Assembly: GCA_003165135.1 (NCBI GenBank)
Contig: PLSN01000310.1
Coordinates: 1-6,237 of the forward strand
Direction: 5' to 3'
From: Bacteroidota bacterium
GTDB lineage: Bacteria > Bacteroidota > Bacteroidia > Chitinophagales > LD1
Length of the DNA: 6,237 nucleotides
Shown: piece after piece, positions 1 to 6,237 of the stretch
Numbering within the stretch: the stretch's first letter is position 1
How the letters are laid out: each line of letters starts with the position of its first letter
Program-made: the position numbers and the translations under genes
Notes under the pieces: model-generated
The model's input: only the letters and a program-made list of their open reading frames with translations
Told to the model about the DNA's origin: nothing
The model's database searches: none

Positions 1-2245
1 ATATGAAGTTGACAGCAGTGAGGATAGTGGCTGGTATTTTTTCCGGTAAACTGCCATAGCTAAAAGTACCACCCACATATATACGCCAATACTTAAGTTC
101 CAAATCACTTCTGAATAAATGCCTGACCCTATATTCCAGCATGTGTATATATTGCGGTGAATTTTGATTTTGTACCCTGTGGACATTGTAAGTGAAGGCA
201 TCTTTGAAGAACTGTCCTTCAGAATATGGCGAAGAGGAAGTGCCGGGAGTAGCGCCATAGTTATATGAATAGCCGGCGCTTACTGTGATGCCAACCTTTC
301 CGATTTGTCCCTTGCCTCCTAAACTAAATTCATAACCAAATATTTGTGCATCTTCAATATTACTGGCACGGATACCAAATAACTTTAATTGATTGATAGC
401 AGTACCGGGTGTTGGTGGACCGCCCTCTGATATATGATTAAGAAGGGAAGTATCTGTTGTGATGACTTGGCCGCTGCCCGGGAACCTATTTTGATAAAAT
501 CCAAAATCATACTCTGTAAATTCATTATACCGGTTATAGAATACAGCCAGGTCCACAAAACCTATAAAATGATTGCCGATCTTAAATATCTGATTGATAC
601 CGATCTCTGAACCCCATCCACGTTCAGCATGAAGGGTGTCATTCGGAATGACGAGTATCCCTGAGTAGAAGTTCTGCAATATATCACGCTCGCCGATACT
701 AGGGATCCGGTATTCCTGACCAAGGGAGGCACGTATATGTGTAGATTTACTGGCCTCAAAGTTTAGACCTCCTCGCACTACAGGAATGCTTTTTTCGAAA
801 TCTTCATCTACTTTCTGTATTTCATATCTTACACCAACCTGTGCTGACAACCATTTATAATTAAATTCTAACTGAGAAAATGCTGCCGCCGCAAGGTTGA
901 TGTGGACATCAGAATATAAATTACTCCGCGAATCACCGATGGTAAACGGCACACCTGCTGTATATACGAACATTCCCTTCCATCTGTACTGATATTGGTT
1001 ATCTACCATTACCTGATGTGAGACCGCGGTAGGGGCGGGAGTCGGTGCTCCAACTGAGAACGTGGAGGGACCTATGCTGCCCGGGATTCCAAACCGATCT
1101 ATATTCATATACCTGACCTTGAGGTTATAGATATGCCCTTTTGATGTGGCATATGTCAGGTGGGGGTCAAAATTAACACGTACATAATCACTGGTCGATC
1201 CTGCGCCCGATTTAAAAGCGGATGAGTCAGCATCTTTACTGATAAAGAACTCATCTATCGATTCAAATTGGACTGATCCATCTGCTCCAAAGTTTAAGCC
1301 TTCAATTTTTGGGCTCAGATAACGTGTTTTAAAAAAGCCCTGTACCCGCCAGTCATTGGCCAACTGGATATAGCTGTTCAATCCTGTCACGTTTCCCCCT
1401 GCTACCAATTGCAGGTTGTCTATTTTGCGCCTGTGATTGACATTGATATTATAACCCCATGGTTGCTGGGCATTGGTCCACCATCTCTGATATGCTTTGG
1501 GAGTTCCTCCATAGACGGTGCTGTTAAGGTCTATTGTTGTTCTTGGGGTGTCTTCCACCGGCCACGATGTGACCATGTTTACCACTCCATTGAGGGCAGA
1601 TGATCCATACAGTACTGACGATGGACCTTTGATCACTTCTATCTGTTTAGCATTTTCGATTTCTGCCATGCTGTTCTGGCCCTGCCCCAGATCGGCGCTC
1701 ATCAGCGACTGCCCGTCCTGCAGCACAGCTGTACGGCTTCCCACACCATATGAGTAGCCGCTTCCACCGCGTATAGTGATCTGTCCATCCTGCACGAGTA
1801 CACCCGATGTCCTGCCGAGGGCATCACCGAGGTCCTGGGAATTATTGTGTTGTATACTTTCGGCAGTCACGACATCTGTTGATACAGTTTCTTTTGCAGC
1901 ATTCTTTTTGTAGGTGCTTACGGTACTTATCTCACTAAACTCATAAGCATCAGTAGCCAGCGAAAAGTTAATTGTCTTTTTTTCACCGATTGCAAGGTTT
2001 ATACTTTGCTTTTGTTTTTTGTATCCGATTGAAGTGATCACCAGGTCATACTGGCCTTCTGCCACGGAGATCTTAAAATATCCATTTGCATCAGTGATTA
2101 CGCCACGGCCTCTGTCATATCGTACAGAGGCACCAGCGAGAGGCTCTTTAGTATTCAGATCGGTTACTTTCCCGCTTAATTCTGCATTTTGTGCAAAGGA
2201 ACACCAAGCGGTAAATAGGGCAAGGACGGTGAAGAGTTGTTTCAT
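1..2245 (-). CDS. TonB-dependent outer-membrane receptor, C-terminus beyond the left edge
   Basis: Seen: an open frame reads leftward from an ATG at 2245-2243 to the window edge without a stop, giving about 748 residues. It begins with a signal peptide (MKQLFTVLALFTAWCSFAQ), cleaved probably near residue 18-19. Residues ~21-96 form a carboxypeptidase-regulatory-like beta-sandwich (SGKVTDLNTKEPLAGASV, TDANGYFKI, SIGYK). Residues ~115-228 are the plug, with the hallmark VIKGPSSVLYGSSALNGVVN at ~204-223. The rest alternates short beta-strands typical of a 22-strand barrel, with YRIPSIGERD near the middle. Known: such receptors import siderophores, vitamins, metals or glycans across the outer membrane using TonB/ExbBD energy. 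Inferred: the visible length suggests that only the last few barrel strands are missing. It is shorter than SusC proteins (~1000 aa) and no SusD partner is visible, so a glycan role is not supported; the ligand is unknown. It is divergent from the exported hydrolase at 2521. There is no clear Shine-Dalgarno sequence; the start is fixed by the signal peptide. Confidence 0.93.
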   Translation of the reverse strand, partial: MKQLFTVLALFTAWCSFAQNAELSGKVTDLNTKEPLAGASVRYDRGRGVITDANGYFKISVAEGQYDLVITSIGYKKQKQSINLAIGEKKTINFSLATDAYEFSEISTVSTYKKNAAKETVSTDVVTAESIQHNNSQDLGDALGRTSGVLVQDGQITIRGGSGYSYGVGSRTAVLQDGQSLMSADLGQGQNSMAEIENAKQIEVIKGPSSVLYGSSALNGVVNMVTSWPVEDTPRTTIDLNSTVYGGTPKAYQRWWTNAQQPWGYNINVNHRRKIDNLQLVAGGNVTGLNSYIQLANDWRVQGFFKTRYLSPKIEGLNFGADGSVQFESIDEFFISKDADSSAFKSGAGSTSDYVRVNFDPHLTYATSKGHIYNLKVRYMNIDRFGIPGSIGPSTFSVGAPTPAPTAVSHQVMVDNQYQYRWKGMFVYTAGVPFTIGDSRSNLYSDVHINLAAAAFSQLEFNYKWLSAQVGVRYEIQKVDEDFEKSIPVVRGGLNFEASKSTHIRASLGQEYRIPSIGERDILQNFYSGILVIPNDTLHAERGWGSEIGINQIFKIGNHFIGFVDLAVFYNRYNEFTEYDFGFYQNRFPGSGQVITTDTSLLNHISEGGPPTPGTAINQLKLFGIRASNIEDAQIFGYEFSLGGKGQIGKVGITVSAGYSYNYGATPGTSSSPYSEGQFFKDAFTYNVHRVQNQNSPQYIHMLEYRVRHLFRSDLELKYWRIYVGGTFSYGSLPEKIPATILTAVNFI

Positions 2246-2282
2246 TAATCTTTGGTTTATTTTTCGAATTTATCGTTTAGTA

Positions 2283-2313
2283 TAAAAGTATCGTATCTTG
2301 AACTGTTATGAAA
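2283..2313 (-). promoter_or_regulatory. Candidate Bacteroidota-type promoter for the TonB receptor
   Basis: Read on the minus strand, TTTC (2313-2310) is followed by a 19-base spacer and TACTTTTA (2290-2283). The phylum consensus is TTTG, 19-21 bases, TAnnTTTG, so each box has one mismatch. Transcription would start near 2277, leaving a leader of roughly 30 bases. Such AT-rich matches arise easily by chance; position and spacing are the main support. Confidence 0.35.
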
Positions 2314-2366
2314 TAATTAAATTAACTGATATCTCACTGATTCTCTATGGAGATTTATGTGTCAGG

Positions 2367-2398
2367 TTTGATTGCGTAATACTCATCAAATATCTTTT
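2367..2398 (+). promoter_or_regulatory. Candidate Bacteroidota-type promoter for the exported hydrolase
   Basis: A perfect -33 box TTTG (2367-2370) is followed by a 20-base spacer and TATCTTTT (2391-2398), one base off the TAnnTTTG -7 consensus. Spacing is in the middle of the accepted 19-21 range. The predicted start lies near 2404, which would leave a leader of about 115 bases containing the inverted repeat at 2441-2506. This is the best promoter match I found in the window. Confidence 0.42.
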
Positions 2399-2440
2399 CT
2401 GCTATAAACTTATGATTGTTTTTCTAAATTCAAAATAAAC

Positions 2441-2506
2441 ATGCGAATTTTCGCTTTTAGCGTATAAGTACTTTCTTGTTTTTTTTACAAATTAGTTTCT
2501 TCGCAT
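2441..2506. repeat. Short inverted repeats (ATGCGAA / TTCGCAT) in the hydrolase leader
   Basis: ATGCGAA at 2441-2447 is exactly complementary to TTCGCAT at 2500-2506. A third half-site, TTCGC at 2450-2454, pairs with the first across only two bases (GCGAA-TT-TTCGC). The C and G bases stand out in otherwise very AT-rich DNA. It could be a protein-binding operator or the foot of a leader RNA stem closing a 52-base loop, which brings the second arm close to the start codon at 2521. Seven-base arms can also occur by chance. Confidence 0.3.
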
Positions 2507-2520
2507 ATTAATCTAAAATC

Positions 2521-3618
2521 ATGAAACATTTCTCTGTTCTCTTTATTGTTTTGTTAAGTTTTTCGGCTTTGTGTCAGCAAAAGGCTAAAACCGAAAATGT
2601 AATTCTTGTGACCATTGATGGATATCGCTGGCAGGAGTTTTTCGGTGGTCCGCAGAAGAAGGTCCTTCGGGTCAAAAAGTATGTCCATGATGCCGACAAG
2701 TTGAAGTCGAGATTCGAGGATACAGATCCTGTCAAAAGCCGCGCAAAACTCATGCCATTTATGTGGGATGTGATAGCAAAAAACGGACAGATATACGGCA
2801 ACAAAACGATCGGCAACAAAGTGACCTTAACTAATGGGTATAAGTTTTCTTTCCCCGGTTACAATGAAATACTATCAGGATGGGGAGACCACAGGGTCAA
2901 TAGCAATGACTATCCTGACGATCCCAATTATAACATATTCGATTTCCTTGCATCAAAAAAAGGATTTGAGAATAAGTTGTTCGCTGTCGGCACATGGGAT
3001 GCTTTCCCGCGTATCATAAATGATAAACGCAACCATGTACCCGTCTATGTGAATATGAAAGCCGATGCGAATGGTGGTATTCATATCAAAAATGTTAATA
3101 GGCCAATTGACTTTGATAGTTGGCAGACACATATCCCTGCTCATAATCCCTATGCCAAGACAGATACTTTCACTTATCAGTTTGCGAAGGAATACATCGC
3201 GCGCTATCATCCACGGTTTTCTTTTATAGGTTTTGATGAGACTGACGACTATGCTCATGAGGGCAACTACGATGCTTATCTTAATACTGCAAATACCCTC
3301 GACTCTTATATGCAGGACCTATGGAACTTTGTGCAGGGCGATCCCCAATACAAAGATAAAACCACCATCATTATCACTTGCGACCATGGCCGTGGGGATG
3401 TGCCGATACTGGAATGGCGCCATCATGGTCATGTATATGGAGCTGAGTATATCTGGGTGGCAGTCATGGGTCCCGGTATTTCACCCAAAGGTGAGGTAAT
3501 GAAAAAAATGCTCCTTCATCAGAATCAACTCGCATCTACTATCGCAGCATTACTCGGTTACGAGTATAAACCGGATCATTTCGCAGGAAAGCCTATTGAT
3601 AGTATTCTGGACAAATAA
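2521..3618 (+). CDS. Exported alkaline-phosphatase-superfamily metal hydrolase
   Basis: Seen: 365 residues, starting at an ATG that opens a signal peptide (residues 1-~18, hydrophobic core 4-17). The alkaline phosphatase fold is marked by its metal-site motifs in order: VTIDGYRW with D33; FSFPGYNEILSG, where S110 sits where nucleotide pyrophosphatase/phosphodiesterases carry their nucleophile (T/S before FPN); FDETDDYAHEG with D242 and H246; TCDHG with D288 and H289; and WRHHGH with H301/H302/H304 giving the last ligand. Known: this superfamily hydrolyses phosphate or sulfate esters, or acts as phosphodiesterases or phosphomutases, using two metal ions. Inferred: a periplasmic or surface hydrolase for an unknown ester. 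There is no sulfatase C/S-x-P-x-R motif, so a formylglycine sulfatase is unlikely. C18 is preceded by Leu, a poor lipobox. The gene is divergent from the TonB receptor and lies 67 bp upstream of the cytochrome. That 67-bp gap has a T-run at 3633-3638 but no stem before it. Confidence 0.85.
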   Translation: MKHFSVLFIVLLSFSALCQQKAKTENVILVTIDGYRWQEFFGGPQKKVLRVKKYVHDADKLKSRFEDTDPVKSRAKLMPFMWDVIAKNGQIYGNKTIGNKVTLTNGYKFSFPGYNEILSGWGDHRVNSNDYPDDPNYNIFDFLASKKGFENKLFAVGTWDAFPRIINDKRNHVPVYVNMKADANGGIHIKNVNRPIDFDSWQTHIPAHNPYAKTDTFTYQFAKEYIARYHPRFSFIGFDETDDYAHEGNYDAYLNTANTLDSYMQDLWNFVQGDPQYKDKTTIIITCDHGRGDVPILEWRHHGHVYGAEYIWVAVMGPGISPKGEVMKKMLLHQNQLASTIAALLGYEYKPDHFAGKPIDSILDK

Positions 3619-3685
3619 ACTACTGGCAAACATTTTTTAACTATCCCCTTTTATCAAAATATCTACTTTTATCGGGTTGATATAA

Positions 3686-4042
3686 ATGATAATAATGAAT
3701 AGGATTGCTTGTATAATACTTTGTCTCGTGGTGTTAGTTCTCTCGGAATGTAAAACTACTTCTAGATCCACTGCTGCTATAGTCGCTGCTCAGCCTCCAA
3801 AAGCCTCAGTAGGGGTCAAGGAAGAGTCTAAACCCCCACTGGATTCTACAGCTACAGCTATTGTACTAGGACAGACTGTTTATACCACCAAATGCTACCA
3901 ATGTCATGACCTACCTCGTGTAACCGATTTTAGCCGTGAAGACTGGTCTGATATCATGATCAAGATGTCTCGCAAAGCTCACCTCTCCAATACAGAGACA
4001 GATCAGGTATTAGCTTTTGTAAATAACATCGTAAAGCAGTAG
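3686..4042 (+). CDS. Small monohaem c-type cytochrome, probable lipoprotein
   Basis: Seen: 118 residues. The N-terminus is a hydrophobic export signal (residues 5-20) ending in LSEC, so C22 may be lipidated; Glu before the Cys is unusual for a lipobox, which makes this tentative. Residues ~23-58 form a low-complexity linker rich in Ala, Ser, Thr, Pro and Lys. The C-terminal ~60 residues form a compact haem domain with CYQCH (C70, C73, H74) as the covalent haem site and histidine ligand, and DWSDIMIKMSRKAHLS, where M94 (or M91) is the likely sixth ligand. Known: class I-type cytochromes c carry electrons outside the cytoplasmic membrane. Inferred: a tethered periplasmic electron carrier; its partner is unknown. 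ATG at 3695 (Met4) is an equally plausible start. The gene lies 67 bp after the hydrolase and 55 bp before mqo on the same strand, so it may be co-transcribed with either. Confidence 0.82.
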   Translation: MIIMNRIACIILCLVVLVLSECKTTSRSTAAIVAAQPPKASVGVKEESKPPLDSTATAIVLGQTVYTTKCYQCHDLPRVTDFSREDWSDIMIKMSRKAHLSNTETDQVLAFVNNIVKQ

Positions 4043-4047
4043 TTCTT
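4016..4047 (+). promoter_or_regulatory. Weak candidate promoter upstream of mqo
   Basis: TTTG (4016-4019), a 20-base spacer and TAGTTCTT (4040-4047) follow the phylum layout. The -7 box has two mismatches to TAnnTTTG and overlaps the cytochrome stop codon. It would start mqo transcription near 4053, about 45 bases before the ATG. If it is not real, mqo would depend on read-through from the cytochrome gene. Confidence 0.2.
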
Positions 4048-4097
4048 TTCTATTAGCTGGATAAATCGCTTTCTTTACTCTATAAATAATTTTAAAC

Positions 4098-5594
4098 ATG
4101 GACCAGATCAACCAACCGGATTGTGATGTCATATTGATAGGTGCAGGAATCATGAGTGCCACTTTGGGTGTATTTCTCAAAGAACTGGACCCATCGCTCA
4201 AAATAGAAATATACGAGCGGCTGGATAAAGTCGCTGCTGAGAGCTCCGATGCCTGGAATAATGCCGGCACCGGACACTCTGCACTCTGCGAACTCAACTA
4301 TACTCCTGAGAACCCCGATGGCACTATAGATATATCAAAAGCACTTAAGATCGTTGAGTCCTTTGAGGTGTCAAAACAGTTCTGGTCCTATCTCTTCAGG
4401 CAGGGTTATATGGGTTCATCACGCGATTTCATCAATAGTGTTCCGCATATGAGTTTCGTATGGGGCAATGAGGATGTCGAGTACCTCCGCAAGCGCCATG
4501 ACGCGATGGTAAAACATCACCTGTTTCGCGGTATGGAGTATGCTACAGACCAAGCCACCCTGCAGGAATGGATACCACTGGTCATGAAAGGCCGTACTGA
4601 GGGTCAGAAAGTTGCGGCTACTCATATGCCGATAGGTACTGATGTCAACTTCGGTGTACTAACGCGAACACTCTTTAATCATCTCAAAGGACTGCATGAT
4701 GTCGATGTGAACCTCAAGCATGAAGTACACCATCTGCATCGCGAGAAAGACTCCACCTGGAGTGTGGGCGTGACAGACCTTACAAGCGGTCACAGTAAAA
4801 ATATCAAAGCACGTTTTGTCTTCATTGGTGCGGGTGGTGGTTCATTGCCTCTGCTCGAGAAATCCAATATCCACGAGGGTAAAGGCTTTGGCGGCTTCCC
4901 TGTCAGCGGGCAATGGCTGATCTGCCGAAATAAGGAAGTGATAGAACAGCATCACGCCAAAGTCTATGGCAAGGCCGCCGTTGGTTCTCCGCCCATGTCT
5001 GTTCCGCACCTCGATACACGTGTCATAGACGGCGAGAAGGCATTGCTGTTTGGCCCTTATGCAGGTTTTTCGACACGATTCCTCAAAGAAGGCTCATTGA
5101 TGGATCTACCTTTATCAATTCACTTTGATAATATCGTCTCCATGCTTGGTGCCGGCGCTCACAATATTCCCCTCACCAAATATCTCATTGACCAAGTGCT
5201 TCAATCACCAGAAGATCGTTTCAAGACTTTGCTGGATTATTTTCCTGAAGCCCGTACCGAGGACTGGGAACTGGCCACCGCAGGTCAGCGTGTACAGGTC
5301 ATCAAGCACGATCAGAAGGAGGGTGGCTTCCTGGAGTTTGGTACAGAGGTCGTTCATGCTGAGGATGGCTCTATTGCTGCCCTGCTTGGTGCTTCACCCG
5401 GTGCTTCCACTTCTGTTTCTATCATGCTTGGCCTGATCGAAGTTTGTTTTGCCGCTCGGGTCAAAACTCCTGAGTGGCAGACCAAACTTCGTGAGATGAT
5501 CCCGTCTTACGGACAGTCTCTTTCGCATGATGAAGCGCTGGCTGCTGATACTCGTCGCCATACTCATGAGGTATTAGGGCTTACTCAAATTTAA
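4098..5594 (+). CDS. mqo: Malate:quinone oxidoreductase
   Basis: Role: an FAD-dependent peripheral membrane enzyme that oxidises L-malate to oxaloacetate and passes electrons to quinone, linking the citric acid cycle to respiration without NAD. Seen: 498 residues, a normal full length. The N-terminal Rossmann motif is VILIGAGIMSATLG (11-24), with E40 ending the second strand (IYERLD) as the expected FAD ribose contact. Family blocks follow in order: NNAGTGHSALCELNYTP (54-70), PHMSFVWG (116-123), GTDVNFGVLTRTL (180-192), FIGAGGGSLPLL (242-253), GFPVSGQW (266-273), FGPYAGFSTRFLK (318-330), TAGQRVQVIK (394-403) and LLGASPGASTSVSIML (429-444). There is no signal peptide, as expected for a cytoplasmic-face enzyme. 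The ATG at 4098 is well placed before the FAD motif; the sequence before it is AT-rich without a Shine-Dalgarno. Its TAA abuts the stop codon of convergent galM with no spacer. Confidence 0.97.
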   Translation: MDQINQPDCDVILIGAGIMSATLGVFLKELDPSLKIEIYERLDKVAAESSDAWNNAGTGHSALCELNYTPENPDGTIDISKALKIVESFEVSKQFWSYLFRQGYMGSSRDFINSVPHMSFVWGNEDVEYLRKRHDAMVKHHLFRGMEYATDQATLQEWIPLVMKGRTEGQKVAATHMPIGTDVNFGVLTRTLFNHLKGLHDVDVNLKHEVHHLHREKDSTWSVGVTDLTSGHSKNIKARFVFIGAGGGSLPLLEKSNIHEGKGFGGFPVSGQWLICRNKEVIEQHHAKVYGKAAVGSPPMSVPHLDTRVIDGEKALLFGPYAGFSTRFLKEGSLMDLPLSIHFDNIVSMLGAGAHNIPLTKYLIDQVLQSPEDRFKTLLDYFPEARTEDWELATAGQRVQVIKHDQKEGGFLEFGTEVVHAEDGSIAALLGASPGASTSVSIMLGLIEVCFAARVKTPEWQTKLREMIPSYGQSLSHDEALAADTRRHTHEVLGLTQI

Positions 5595-6237
5595 TTATTT
5601 TGTTGTCGAGAACCTATATATACATAGTGAATGATAGGTTTCGCCCGGCTTCAAAATAGTAGATGGGAAGTTTGGCTGATTGGGTGAATCAGGATAATGT
5701 TGTGCCTCCAGACAGAATGCTGACCGGTACAAATAAGGTTTACCTGATTTGCCCACATCCTTCCCATTCAGAAAATTGCCTCCGTAAAATTGGAGGCCCA
5801 CTTCAGATGTACATACCTCCATCACTCTTCCACTCATTGGTTCTTCTACGATAGCTGCCTGTACCAGTCCTCTCGAATCAGGGTGGTTTCTGATCAGGAC
5901 AAAATTATGATCATATCCTTTTGCGAGATCGAATTGCTCGTTTGGCGTATAAAGATCGTGCCCTATGGCTTTCTGATTTTTAAAATCAAAAGGGGTTCCT
6001 TCGACTTTGGCAAGTTCACCGGTAGGGATGAGGCCTTCGCCCACAGGAGTGTATTTGTTAGCATTGATGGTCAGCAGATGGTCATTGATAGTGCCATTAC
6101 CTTCGCCCTGGAGATTGAAGAATGAATGATGAGTGAGATTGATAATGGTTGCTTTGTCGGTCGTGGCCTCATAGCTGATCTGCAGTTCATTGCTGTCAGT
6201 CAGTTGATAGGTCACTTTGACATTTAGATTGCCGGGG
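5595..6237 (-). CDS. galM: Aldose 1-epimerase (galactose mutarotase), N-terminus beyond the right edge
   Basis: Role: interconverts the alpha and beta anomers of galactose, glucose and related aldoses, supplying the alpha form to the Leloir pathway. Seen: the minus-strand frame is open from the window edge to TAA at 5597-5595, giving ~213 C-terminal residues of a protein normally ~340-390 long. The first visible residues, PGNLNVKVTYQL, match the family's (Y)PG-x-L block. NLTHHSFFNLQG follows, its second His (codon 6128-6126) matching the catalytic acid. KGYDHNFVL carries the substrate-binding Asp. TSEVGLQFYGGNFLNG holds the catalytic base Glu (codon 5804-5802), and LKPGETYHSLCIYRF is the usual C-terminal strand. 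An in-frame GTG at 6215 is not the start, because family homology continues upstream of it. Known catalytic residues are all present in the visible part. The gene converges on mqo. Confidence 0.95.
   Translation of the reverse strand, partial: PGNLNVKVTYQLTDSNELQISYEATTDKATIINLTHHSFFNLQGEGNGTINDHLLTINANKYTPVGEGLIPTGELAKVEGTPFDFKNQKAIGHDLYTPNEQFDLAKGYDHNFVLIRNHPDSRGLVQAAIVEEPMSGRVMEVCTSEVGLQFYGGNFLNGKDVGKSGKPYLYRSAFCLEAQHYPDSPNQPNFPSTILKPGETYHSLCIYRFSTTK

Larger units (their letters stand above)
2246..2520. other. Divergent AT-rich intergenic region
   Basis: This 275-bp stretch separates the start codons of the receptor (minus strand) and the exported hydrolase (plus strand), so it must hold the start signals for both. 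It is markedly AT-rich and I see no plausible short coding frame, tRNA or riboswitch fold. It contains one candidate promoter in each direction and a GCGAA/TTCGC inverted-repeat cluster, which are listed separately. Confidence 0.7.

Noticed and set aside
562..759. Open frame of 65 codons on the minus strand.
   Set aside because: It lies wholly inside the TonB receptor in another frame, and the receptor frame is strongly supported by family motifs.
2342..2353. Small hairpin TCTC-TATG-GAGA in the divergent intergenic region.
   Set aside because: A four-base stem is too short to be meaningful and it has no T-run or other context.
2521..2590. Exported hydrolase considered as a lipoprotein because of Cys18.
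   Set aside because: The residue before the Cys is Leu (SALC), which does not fit a lipobox; ordinary signal peptide cleavage near this point is more likely.
3619..3685. T-run at 3633-3638 after the hydrolase, considered as an intrinsic terminator, and TACTTTTA at 3664-3671, considered as a -7 box.
   Set aside because: No GC-rich stem precedes the T-run, and no TTTG box lies 19-21 bases upstream of the TACTTTTA.
4010..4297. Open frame of 95 codons on the minus strand across the mqo start.
   Set aside because: It is antisense to the cytochrome end and the conserved FAD-binding start of mqo, shows no recognisable motif or export signal, and has no promoter match.
5611..5640. Inverted repeat AACCTAT / ATAGGTT near the mqo-galM junction, considered as a terminator.
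   Set aside because: The stem is only seven pairs with a 16-base loop, lies inside the galM coding region, and is not followed by a T-run on either strand, so it does not look like an intrinsic terminator.
5790..6125. Open frame of 111 codons on the plus strand.
   Set aside because: It is a shadow of galM, whose catalytic motifs lie on the opposite strand at the same place.

Overview
The window looks like chromosomal DNA from a member of the Bacteroidota. The evidence is a TonB-dependent receptor with an N-terminal carboxypeptidase-regulatory-like domain, a lack of clear Shine-Dalgarno sequences before the genes, AT-rich intergenic DNA, and candidate promoters of the TTTG / TAnnTTTG type used by this phylum. 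The species cannot be named from this sequence. There are no RNA genes, CRISPR arrays, insertion sequences or other signs of recent transfer.

Layout from left to right: (1) positions 1-2245, minus strand: the first ~748 codons of a TonB-dependent outer-membrane receptor whose C-terminus lies beyond the left edge. (2) 2246-2520: a divergent AT-rich promoter region with one candidate promoter facing each way and a short inverted repeat. (3) 2521-3618, plus strand: an exported alkaline-phosphatase-superfamily hydrolase with the full set of metal-ligand motifs. (4) 3686-4042, plus: a small monohaem c-type cytochrome, probably a lipoprotein. (5) 4098-5594, plus: malate:quinone oxidoreductase (mqo), complete. 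(6) 5595-6237, minus: the C-terminal part of an aldose 1-epimerase (galM), whose start lies beyond the right edge. It converges on mqo with the two stop codons directly abutting.

How the genes may work together: the divergent receptor and exported phosphatase-like enzyme could form a scavenging pair, with the enzyme releasing a ligand and the receptor importing it, but this is inference from position only. The cytochrome and Mqo both belong to membrane electron transfer: Mqo passes electrons from malate to quinone on the cytoplasmic side, and the cytochrome sits outside the inner membrane. They lie 55 bp apart on the same strand and may share a transcript. GalM is a sugar housekeeping enzyme with no evident link to its neighbours. 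I see no convincing new multi-gene system here. The points most worth following up are the hydrolase's substrate, the cytochrome's partner and the zero-gap convergent gene ends.
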